Assembly: GCF_000426245.1 (NCBI RefSeq)
Contig: NZ_AUEZ01000006.1
Span: 92,538-156,537, forward strand
Source: Bradyrhizobium sp. Ai1a-2
GTDB lineage: Bacteria; Pseudomonadota; Alphaproteobacteria; Rhizobiales; Xanthobacteraceae
Reading direction: 5' to 3'
DNA length: 64,000 bases
Shown here piece by piece: positions 57,017-64,000 of the stretch; the first letter of the stretch is position 1; every line of letters starts with the position of its first letter. Below the pieces are notes generated by a model. It did no database searches. It was given only the letters and a program-made list of their open reading frames with translations, and was not told the DNA's origin. The translations under genes and the position numbers were made by a program.

Positions 57017-57586
57017 ATGTCGGCTCAAGATTGCGAAATGCAGGAAAGCGGCCTGCTGGCTGAACTTCCCGGCGACCCGATGATCTGGGTCCTGATCTTC
57101 AGCGAGCTTGCGGTCTTCGGCCTGCTGCTCGGCGCATTCGCTGTCGCCCGCGCCGTTAACCCCGTCGTATTTGCCTCCGGCCAGGCCGTCCTGGATCCCG
57201 GCCTTGCGGCCCTCAACACCTTGGTGTTGGTGACCAGCGGTTGGGCCGCCGCACGTGGAGCGGCGGCCGCTCGCGCGCATGCGGCAGCAGCCTGCCGTCG
57301 CTGGCTGCTGCTCGCGATCGCGTTTGGATGCACGTTCGTCGCGATCAAGCTTCTCGAATACGCAGGCGAGATCGCGACCGGTGTGGGACTGGAGACCAGC
57401 ACGTTCTTCACCCTGTATTTCCTCCTGACCGGCTTCCATCTGCTGCACGTCGTGCTCGGCATGGTGATACTGGCCGTGGTTCAGCGCGGCGCGGAAGCGG
57501 GGGCGGTCGAGACCGGGACGTCGTTCTGGCACATGGTCGACCTGGTCTGGATCGTGATGTTTCCGATCATCTACCTGGTGCGTTGA
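57017..57586 (+). CDS. norE: NorE, cytochrome c oxidase subunit III-like protein
   Basis: A 189-residue membrane protein with about five helices, similar to oxidase subunit III: PGDPMIWVLIFSELAVFGLLL, TFVAIKLLEYAGEI and TLYFLLTGFHLLHVVLGMVIL with the conserved Glu and His. NorE assists NO reductase activity in denitrifiers though it is not a core subunit. The ATG follows a GGAGG site. First gene of norEFCBQD. Confidence 0.93.
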   Translation: MSAQDCEMQESGLLAELPGDPMIWVLIFSELAVFGLLLGAFAVARAVNPVVFASGQAVLDPGLAALNTLVLVTSGWAAARGAAAARAHAAAACRRWLLLAIAFGCTFVAIKLLEYAGEIATGVGLETSTFFTLYFLLTGFHLLHVVLGMVILAVVQRGAEAGAVETGTSFWHMVDLVWIVMFPIIYLVR

Positions 57587-57590
57587 AATC

Positions 57591-57854
57591 ATGGTCCGTC
57601 ATTCGTTCGAAACGACCCTGATCCTCCTGATCGGCCTCGCGATCGCGACGCTCATCGCTTCCCGAAGCGTGCCAGTTGCCTGGTTGAGCAACGTCATCGT
57701 GCTCGGGCTCGCGGCGCTGAAGGGGCGATGGATCCTGCTCGACTTCCTCGGCCTTCGCGCAGTGCCCGCAATCTGGCGCGGACTGGTCACCGCTTGGGTG
57801 CTCGGCGTGGCATTGTTCGCCTGGGCCGCGTCCGTCGCCAGGCTGCTGATCTGA
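57591..57854 (+). CDS. norF: NorF, small membrane protein
   Basis: An 87-residue protein with two or three hydrophobic helices and the NorF-type motif ALKGRWILLDFLGLR, which resembles oxidase subunit IV-like proteins. It accompanies NorE and is four bases downstream of it. In Paracoccus, norE and norF increase nitric oxide reductase activity. Confidence 0.85.
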   Translation: MVRHSFETTLILLIGLAIATLIASRSVPVAWLSNVIVLGLAALKGRWILLDFLGLRAVPAIWRGLVTAWVLGVALFAWAASVARLLI

Positions 57855-57959
57855 TCCGGCGAATGCCGCGCTAGTTGCTCCAGCACAAAGAACCGATGGG
57901 GCCGCCACGTAGATTGGCCCGGCGCTCGCACCATCAACAAGAACGGGAAAGGATAGGTG

Positions 57960-58412
57960 ATGGCTGAACGCCTCACGAAAACGGCTGCCCGGAACGTCTT
58001 CTATGGGGGATCCGCCTTCTTCTTTGCGATCTTCCTCGGCCTGACGGCCCACAGCCACTACTACATGGTGAACACCTCGACGAACGCCTCGACGCTGACC
58101 GATTCGGTCGCGCGCGGCAAACATGTCTGGGAAAAGAATTCCTGCATCAACTGCCACACGCTGCTGGGCGAGGGCGCCTATTTCGCGCCTGAGGTCGGCA
58201 ATGTGTGGGACCGTTGGGGCGGCAAGGAGGATCCGGCCGCTGCAAGGGACATCCTGAAGTCGTGGATGCAGGCGCAGCCATCAGGCGCGCCGGGCCGGCG
58301 ACAGATGCCGCAATTCAACCTGACCGATCAGGAACTCAACGATCTCGCCGACTTCCTGCAATGGACCAGCACCATCAAGCGCCAGGACTGGCCGCCCAAC
58401 AAGGCCGGATGA
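57960..58412 (+). CDS. norC: Nitric oxide reductase cytochrome c subunit NorC
   Basis: A 150-residue membrane-anchored c-type cytochrome. N-terminal helix FYGGSAFFFAIFLGLTAHSHYY; haem c site CINCH at residues 62-66 and axial Met in QMPQFNLTDQEL. ATG 57960 preferred over the GTG three bases earlier, with AAAGGATAGG upstream. Carries electrons to NorB in the periplasm-facing part of the complex that reduces NO to N2O. Confidence 0.96.
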   Translation: MAERLTKTAARNVFYGGSAFFFAIFLGLTAHSHYYMVNTSTNASTLTDSVARGKHVWEKNSCINCHTLLGEGAYFAPEVGNVWDRWGGKEDPAAARDILKSWMQAQPSGAPGRRQMPQFNLTDQELNDLADFLQWTSTIKRQDWPPNKAG

Positions 58413-58452
58413 GCACCGCGTCCCGACAGCCCTTCAACATGAGAGCTTTTCG

Positions 58453-59799
58453 ATGAAATACCAGACCCAGAAAGTCGCGATGCTGCACTTCTACGGCGCG
58501 CTGACGCTCTTCCTCGCCCAGGTTGTCTTTGGCCTGCTCGCCGGCACGATCTACGTCCTGCCGAACACGCTTTCGGTCATCCTGCCCTTCAACATCGTCA
58601 GGATGATACATACCAACGCCCTGATCGTGTGGTCGCTCATCGGCTTCATGGGCGCGACCTACTACCTGTTGCCGGAGGAGACCGAGACCGAGCTCTTCAG
58701 TCCGCTGCTCGCCAAGATCCAGTTCTGGATGTTCTTCGGCGCGGCGGGCGCCGCGGTGGTCGGCTATCTCTTCCACTACCACGAGGGGCGTGAATTCCTC
58801 GAGCAGCCCTTCATCATCAAGGTCGGCATCGTCGTCGTCTGCCTGATGTTCCTGTTCAATGTGACGATGACGGCGCTGAAGGGGCGCAAGACCACGGTGA
58901 CGAACATCCTGTTGTTCGGCCTGTGGGGAGTTGCGATCTTCTTCCTGTTCGCGTTCTACAATCCGGCGAACCTCGCAGTCGACAAGATGTACTGGTGGTA
59001 CGTCGTGCATCTGTGGGTCGAGGGCGTCTGGGAGCTGATCATGGCCTCCGTGCTCGCCTTCCTGATGATCAAGCTCAACGGCATCGACCGCGAGGTGGTC
59101 GAGAAGTGGCTCTACGTCATCATCGGCTTGGCGCTGTTCTCGGGCATCCTCGGCACCGGACACCACTTCTACTGGATCGGCGCGCCGGGATACTGGCAGT
59201 GGATCGGCTCGCTGTTCTCGACGCTGGAGGTCGCGCCCTTCTTCACCATGGTGATCTTCACCGTGCAGATGACCTGGAAGGCGGGACGCAAGCATCCGAA
59301 TCGCGCGGCGCTGTTGTGGTCCGTCGGCTGCTCCGTGATGGCGTTTCTCGGCGCCGGCGTGTGGGGCTTCCTGCACACGCTATCTTCGGTGAACTACTAC
59401 ACGCACGGCACCCAGGTCACCGCCGCGCACGGGCACCTCGCGTTCTTCGGTGCCTATGTGATGCTGAATCTCGCGGTGATGGCCTACGCGATCCCGGAGA
59501 TCCGCGGACGCGCGCCCTACAACCAGTGGCTCAGCATGGCAAGCTTCTGGATCATGTGCACGGCGATGCTGACGATGACCTTCGCGCTGACCTTCGCAGG
59601 GATCATCCAGGTCCATCTGCAGCGCGTGCTCGGCCAGAGCTACATGGAAGTGCAGGACCAGCTCGCGATGTTCTACTGGGTTCGTCTCGGCTCCGGTGTG
59701 TTCGTCGCGATCTCTGCGCTGATGTTCATCTGGGCCGTGCTGGTGCCCGGGCGTGAGAAGCGGTCCTTCGCCGGCGGTGCGCTGCAGCCCGCCGAATAG
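58453..59799 (+). CDS. norB: Nitric oxide reductase catalytic subunit NorB
   Basis: A 448-residue, 12-helix haem-copper-superfamily subunit with a haem b and the haem b3/FeB centre. Conserved His and Glu are visible: HTNALIVW (haem b ligand), HLWVEGVWELIMAS with His and Glu of the FeB site, GTGHHFYWIG (FeB His pair), and AAHGHLAFFGAYVM with haem ligands. It lacks the Tyr-His proton-pump features of oxidases. Follows norC after 40 bases. Confidence 0.97.
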   Translation: MKYQTQKVAMLHFYGALTLFLAQVVFGLLAGTIYVLPNTLSVILPFNIVRMIHTNALIVWSLIGFMGATYYLLPEETETELFSPLLAKIQFWMFFGAAGAAVVGYLFHYHEGREFLEQPFIIKVGIVVVCLMFLFNVTMTALKGRKTTVTNILLFGLWGVAIFFLFAFYNPANLAVDKMYWWYVVHLWVEGVWELIMASVLAFLMIKLNGIDREVVEKWLYVIIGLALFSGILGTGHHFYWIGAPGYWQWIGSLFSTLEVAPFFTMVIFTVQMTWKAGRKHPNRAALLWSVGCSVMAFLGAGVWGFLHTLSSVNYYTHGTQVTAAHGHLAFFGAYVMLNLAVMAYAIPEIRGRAPYNQWLSMASFWIMCTAMLTMTFALTFAGIIQVHLQRVLGQSYMEVQDQLAMFYWVRLGSGVFVAISALMFIWAVLVPGREKRSFAGGALQPAE

Positions 59800-59807
59800 A
59801 GCAAGGC

Positions 59808-59832
59808 GGCGGCCGCGCATGTCGCGGCCGCC
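59808..59832 (+). terminator. Hairpin between norB and norQ
   Basis: ggcggccgcg (59808-59817) and cgcggccgcc (59823-59832) form a perfect 10-bp stem with loop catgt, followed by atttccct. It lies eight bases after the norB stop and probably lowers expression of norQ/norD or protects the norCB message. Confidence 0.6.
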
Positions 59833-59860
59833 ATTTCCCTGGATGTCCCGGAGAACCATC

Positions 59861-60673
59861 ATGAAACCTGTCCTTCAGGCTGTCGCAAGCGCTATTCCGA
59901 CGGCTCCGGCCTATGTGCCGAGCGGAAACGAGTGCGCGCTGTTCGAGCACGCCTGGCGTCACCGCCTGCCGGTGCTGCTGAAAGGTCCCACGGGCTGCGG
60001 CAAGACCCGCTTCGTGGCCCACATGGCCGCACGCCTCGGCATCCCGCTGCACACTGTCGCCTGCCACGACGACCTCACCGCGGCCGATCTCACTGGCCGC
60101 TACCTGCTCAAGGGCGGCGATACGGTCTGGACGGATGGTCCCCTGACCCGGGCGGTACGCGAAGGCGGCATTTGCTATCTCGACGAGGTTGTGGAAGCCC
60201 GCAAGGACGTGACGGTGGTGCTGCATCCATTGACCGACGACCGGCGGATCCTGCCGCTCGAGCGGACCGGCGAGGAACTCGTCGCGCCGCCGGGCTTTAT
60301 GCTGGTCGTGTCCTACAATCCCGGCTACCAGAGTCTGTTGAAGGCATTGAAGCCCTCGACGCGGCAACGCTTCGTCGCCATCGAGTTCGACTTCCTGCCG
60401 CCGGAGCAGGAGATCGCCGTCGTCGCGGCGGAAAGCGGGCTTCCGCCGGATCGCGTGCGACCGCTGGTCCAACTCGCCCAACGTCTGCGCGCGCTGAAGG
60501 GACATGACCTGGAGGAGGGCGTCTCGACGCGCCTTATCGTCTATTGCGCCACCCTCGTCGCCGCCGGTGTCTCAATCAGCGAGGCGGTCCTCGCCGGCAT
60601 GATCGAGCCGCTCACTGATGATAGGGACGTCAAGGCCGCGCTGGTGGAAGTCGCGCGGGCCGTCATCGGATAG
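59861..60673 (+). CDS. norQ: NorQ, MoxR-type AAA+ ATPase for NorCB activation
   Basis: A 270-residue NorQ/CbbQ/NirQ-family AAA+ ATPase. Walker A GPTGCGKTR, DDLTAADLTGRYLL, Walker B ICYLDEVVEARKD, and VVSYNPGYQSLLKALKPSTRQRF sensor/arginine-finger region. Works with NorD to insert the non-haem iron (FeB) into NorB. ATG 59861 has GGAGAA before it; longer frame overlaps norB. Confidence 0.95.
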   Translation: MKPVLQAVASAIPTAPAYVPSGNECALFEHAWRHRLPVLLKGPTGCGKTRFVAHMAARLGIPLHTVACHDDLTAADLTGRYLLKGGDTVWTDGPLTRAVREGGICYLDEVVEARKDVTVVLHPLTDDRRILPLERTGEELVAPPGFMLVVSYNPGYQSLLKALKPSTRQRFVAIEFDFLPPEQEIAVVAAESGLPPDRVRPLVQLAQRLRALKGHDLEEGVSTRLIVYCATLVAAGVSISEAVLAGMIEPLTDDRDVKAALVEVARAVIG

Positions 60674-60682
60674 GCAAGCGCG

Positions 60683-62596
60683 ATGCTGGATTTTCTCGAG
60701 CTGGAGGAGACCGTTGGCCGTGCGTGGCATCGCCTTGTCGGCGCCACCGCGTCCTATCCGGTTCACGCCGATCACGCCGTCGCACTCCCGGAGATGCAGG
60801 GACAGATCGCCGTCATGTTCCGCGCCCTCGGCGGCGAGGCGGGCGTCGCGCTCGCCGGCGCGGGCGCTCGCAAGTCCGGACACCGGCTCGCCTGGAGGCA
60901 GCGGATCGGCCTCGGCGACGAATCCCTTAGCCACCCCGGGCGCGACGCGGCGACCATCTTCCTGCCTGAGCGGATCGCCCTGTTTCCGGATCGCGCCCTC
61001 AACGCGGCTCTCTATCGTTGGCTTGCCGCATGGTTTGCGACCGTGCCGCTGGAGGCGATCGACGAGACCGATCCCCTCCGGCGCGATCTCCTGATCCTGC
61101 GCCGCGCCCGTGCCACGGCCGCCATGGTCGCCGCTCGATTTCCCGGCCTCGTAGACTCCCACACGCGACTGGCCGCGGCGGTGGCGTCTGCCCGGCCGCA
61201 GCGGCCATTGCCTCGTGTGGAGCGCGAGGTCGAACAGATCGTGCTCGCACTGCTTGGCGCCGCGGCACCGCCGCAAGGGAAGCTGTGGTTTTCGCTGATC
61301 GGCGAGAACGCGCTGCCGGAACGGGCGCCGCCCGGATATCGCCCGGTGCTGCCGTGCCCGTTGTGGGGCGATTGCTGGACCCGCGACGTCGGGCGGGTGT
61401 CGCAGGATCAGGACGATGCCTCGCACGACGCCCAGGCGGACGCGCCGGACTCGCGAAAGCGCTTTGCGACACGCGAGCGCGAGAACGGAGCCGACAAGAG
61501 AGATCCGTTCATCCTCAACCGGTTCGAGAAGATCCTGGCCATGGCGGAGATGGTGAACGTCGACCGTCCCTCCGACGACACCGAGGACGAGAATGCGCGC
61601 AAGGCGGCCGACGATCTGGAAGAACTGTCGATCGGGCGGCGCAGCGGAAAGCCTGCGACGAAGCTGAAGTTCGATCTCGACCTGCCGCCGGAAGCGGTCG
61701 ATCCCTCACGGATCGATGGCGAGCGGCTGTATCCGGAATGGGATTACCGCGCCCGCAATTATCTGGAGGACCACTGCCGCGTGTTGACGGCGGATGCGTG
61801 CGAGACCGGCGAAAGCTGGACGGCGGACCAGGCCACGCGCCGCCGCATCCGCCAGGTGCGACAGCAGTTCGAGGCGCTGCGGCCCCGCCACGAGCTCGTG
61901 CGGGCACAGCCCGACGGGCACGACCTCGACATCGACGCGCTGGTCCGCGCGCGTTGCGATCTCCGTGCCGGTAGTGGCACACTCGATCGCATTCATCTCG
62001 CGATGCGGCCGCAAGGTCACGATCTGGCGGTGACGCTGCTCGTCGACGTGTCATTGTCGACCGACGCCTGGGTCGATGGGTACCGTGTGCTGGACGTGGA
62101 GAAGGAGGCGCTGCTTGTCCTCGCTCACGGACTGTCGGCTTGCGGCGATCACCACAGCATCCTGACCTTCACCTCGCGTCGGCGCTCATGGGTGCGGCTC
62201 GAGACCGTCAAGGCGTTCGGAGAGCCGATGAGTGCGCAGGTCGAGCGGCGCATCGGAGCGCTCAAACCCGGCTACTACACCCGCATCGGGGCGGCGGTGC
62301 GCCACGCCGCGTCCGAACTCGCTGCGCAGCCGCAGCGGAAGAAACTGCTGATCGTTCTCACCGACGGCAAGCCGAACGACGTCGACCACTATGAGGGGCG
62401 CTTCGCCATCGAAGACACCCGCAAGGCCGTACAAGAGGCGCGCCGGCTCGGCGCCGCAGTCTTCGGCGTCACGATCGATGCAACCGCCCAGAGCTATTTC
62501 CCGACGCTGTTCGGTCGGGGCGGCTATGCGATCGTTGGCAACATCCGACGCCTGCCAGCCGCCTTGCCGGCGCTCTACCGGCAACTCACGCAATAG
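60683..62596 (+). CDS. norD: NorD, VWA-domain activator of NO reductase
   Basis: A 637-residue protein with a helical N-terminal region, an acidic middle (~340-400: DDTEDENARKAADDLEE) and a C-terminal VWA domain with MIDAS DVSLSTDAWVDG and VLTDGKPNDVDHYEG. Third MoxR/VWA pair in this window with NorQ. Nine bases after norQ stop. Convergent with hemN, 24 bases apart. Confidence 0.95.
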   Translation: MLDFLELEETVGRAWHRLVGATASYPVHADHAVALPEMQGQIAVMFRALGGEAGVALAGAGARKSGHRLAWRQRIGLGDESLSHPGRDAATIFLPERIALFPDRALNAALYRWLAAWFATVPLEAIDETDPLRRDLLILRRARATAAMVAARFPGLVDSHTRLAAAVASARPQRPLPRVEREVEQIVLALLGAAAPPQGKLWFSLIGENALPERAPPGYRPVLPCPLWGDCWTRDVGRVSQDQDDASHDAQADAPDSRKRFATRERENGADKRDPFILNRFEKILAMAEMVNVDRPSDDTEDENARKAADDLEELSIGRRSGKPATKLKFDLDLPPEAVDPSRIDGERLYPEWDYRARNYLEDHCRVLTADACETGESWTADQATRRRIRQVRQQFEALRPRHELVRAQPDGHDLDIDALVRARCDLRAGSGTLDRIHLAMRPQGHDLAVTLLVDVSLSTDAWVDGYRVLDVEKEALLVLAHGLSACGDHHSILTFTSRRRSWVRLETVKAFGEPMSAQVERRIGALKPGYYTRIGAAVRHAASELAAQPQRKKLLIVLTDGKPNDVDHYEGRFAIEDTRKAVQEARRLGAAVFGVTIDATAQSYFPTLFGRGGYAIVGNIRRLPAALPALYRQLTQ

Positions 62597-62620
62597 CCAA
62601 TTTTTCGGCTGGATCGCGCC

Positions 62621-63973
62621 TTATACCGCGCGACTGTGCGTGGCCGCGGATCGTGGAAGATGCGCGTCGAATGCCGAAGCAACGCTGCGGACCAGGAATT
62701 CTGCACCGTCGTTGACCGCGAGCCGGTCATCGAACATCGTCACGGCGCCATCGGCGATGAGGCTCTCGATCCGCGGCCGATCGACGATCGCGGACTCCAG
62801 ATTGCGGCCGTGGAGCCGCGATACCTTGGGGAGGTCGACGGCAAGATCGCACATGATCCGCTCGATGATGTCAGCGCGGAACAGATCTTCCTCGGTGAAC
62901 GCGTAGCCCTTGACCGTAGCGAGCCGCTCCTCGACGATGCGCGCAAGATAATCGCGCGTCGGCACGGCGTTCTGCACGAATCCTTGAGGCATGCGGCCGA
63001 TGGCGCTGGCGCCGAGACCAATGAGCGTGTCGGCCGAATCATCAGTGTAGCCCTGGAAATTCCGCCGCAGCCTGCCTTCCCGTCTTGCCAGGGCAAGATT
63101 GTCGGTGGGAAGAGCGAAGTGATCCAGCCCGATGCGCACATAGCCCGCATCGAGCAAAGCTTGCGCGATCGTTTCGGACTGAACATGCCGCTCAATGCTG
63201 TCAGGCAAGGACTCTTCGGCAATCTTGCGCTGGTGCTTCTTGAAGGAGGGAACGTGCGCGTAGCCGAAGACCGAAAAGCGATCCGGACGCAGCTCTACAC
63301 ATTTTGCAACCGTGTCCAGGCACGACTCGACCGTCTGCAGGGGCAGGCCATAGAGCAGGTCGAAATTGAGCCTGCTGACGCCGGCCCGGCGCAGCCGCTC
63401 GACGGATGCGGCGGTCTGTTCGAAGCTCTGCTGCCGATTGATGGCCCGCTGCACGGCCGGATCGAAGCTTTGGACGCCAAGGCTCGCACGGTTGACGCCG
63501 CAGTAGCCCAGCGCCTCCGCCATCGGCTCGGTCAGCGTGCGGGGATCGATCTCGACAGCGATCTCGGCATCGGGCAGCACGAAGAATGAATAGCGCAAGG
63601 CGCCGACGAGGTCGGCGAACGTCTCCGGCGACATGATTGTCGGAGTGCCACCACCGAAATGGATATGAGAGACCGGCAGCCTGTGTCCGATCGTCTCCGC
63701 GACAAGGAGCGCTTCCGTGCGCAGGCCCGACGCGTAGATGGCAATCGGCTCGTCACGCTTGGTCACGGACGTATGACATCCGCAGTACCAGCACATCGAT
63801 CGGCAGAACGGTACGTGGAGATAAAGCGAGGCCGGCTGGCGAATGGACACCGATTTGAGCCATTGCCGATAATCGTGTTCGCCGACCGTCGGCGAAAAAT
63901 GCGGGGCCGTGGGATAGCTGGTGTAGCGCGGCAGCCGGTCCTGCCCGTAGGATAGCGCCAAATCCGATCGCAT
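62621..63973 (-). CDS. hemN: Oxygen-independent coproporphyrinogen III oxidase HemN
   Basis: A 450-residue radical-SAM enzyme of haem synthesis under low oxygen. The CxxxCxxC cluster motif is Cys57, Cys61, Cys64 in FCRSMCWYCGC, followed by Cys66. HFGGGTPTIMSPETF and LDHFALPTDNLA motifs match HemN, and the C-terminal HemN domain is present. GGAGGAGG before the ATG. Supplies haem for NorB/NorC and other anaerobic cytochromes; upstream control region is beyond the window. Confidence 0.96.
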   Translation of the reverse strand: MRSDLALSYGQDRLPRYTSYPTAPHFSPTVGEHDYRQWLKSVSIRQPASLYLHVPFCRSMCWYCGCHTSVTKRDEPIAIYASGLRTEALLVAETIGHRLPVSHIHFGGGTPTIMSPETFADLVGALRYSFFVLPDAEIAVEIDPRTLTEPMAEALGYCGVNRASLGVQSFDPAVQRAINRQQSFEQTAASVERLRRAGVSRLNFDLLYGLPLQTVESCLDTVAKCVELRPDRFSVFGYAHVPSFKKHQRKIAEESLPDSIERHVQSETIAQALLDAGYVRIGLDHFALPTDNLALARREGRLRRNFQGYTDDSADTLIGLGASAIGRMPQGFVQNAVPTRDYLARIVEERLATVKGYAFTEEDLFRADIIERIMCDLAVDLPKVSRLHGRNLESAIVDRPRIESLIADGAVTMFDDRLAVNDGAEFLVRSVASAFDAHLPRSAATHSRAV

Positions 63974-64000
63974 CTGCCTTCCTCCTCCGTCTCCGCATCA

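Overview
The window is high-GC DNA that reads like the chromosome of a metabolically versatile alphaproteobacterium of the Bradyrhizobium/Nitrobacteraceae type. The pointers are a form I aerobic CO dehydrogenase (cox) cluster, norEFCBQD plus hemN, a divergent katG/oxyR pair, many solute-binding and catabolic genes, and several families of short extragenic palindromes of the kind common in that group. I see no tRNA, rRNA, CRISPR array, insertion sequence or prophage gene.

Layout. 1-1260: C-terminal part of an FdhF/YdeP-type molybdopterin oxidoreductase, cut by the window edge. 1486-6832 (minus): hotdog thioesterase, RND pump with its adaptor, and a secreted repeat protein. 7142-8442: AraC regulator and a small exported protein. 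8773-17457 (plus): coxC-M-S-L-D-E-F-G. CoxL carries the VAYRCSFR active-site loop (Cys385), so this is a true CO dehydrogenase. Three 9-bp direct repeats lie between the LytTR regulator gene coxC and coxM.

17590-39423 (minus): eighteen genes plus a Liv-type binding protein and an AraC regulator, nearly all overlapping or a few bases apart. In transcription order: binding protein, AraC, two permeases, ATPase, ATPase fused to a Tm-1-like domain, PEP-hydrolase-like TIM barrel, a 917-residue hendecad-repeat flotillin, two SRPBCC proteins, a second CoxM/CoxS/CoxL-like enzyme whose large subunit is encoded by two ORFs, a second MoxR ATPase/VWA pair, amidohydrolase, metallo-beta-lactamase lactonase, an SMP-30/isochorismatase fusion, and a flavin reductase. 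I read this as an uncharacterised uptake-and-catabolism system. It is the most unusual part of the window.

39738-42958: katG and oxyR, divergent. 43070-44302: dienelactone hydrolase fused to an NTF2-like domain. 44322-47764: LacI regulator, phytanoyl-CoA dioxygenase-like enzyme and MHS transporter, with three phased operators. 48295-53125: a small protein, then a catabolic group (hydrolase, binding protein, beta-hydroxyacid dehydrogenase, IclR regulator) preceded by a compact four-half-site operator. 53139-56646: GntR regulator divergent from tcuA-tcuB (tricarballylate oxidation), with a perfect palindrome between them. 56701-63973: a 51-residue membrane protein, norE-norF-norC-norB-norQ-norD for NO reduction, and convergent hemN, with an FNR/NnrR-geometry box upstream of norE.

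Recurring theme: three metalloenzymes here (CO dehydrogenase, the second Mo hydroxylase, NO reductase) each have their own MoxR AAA+ ATPase and VWA protein pair.
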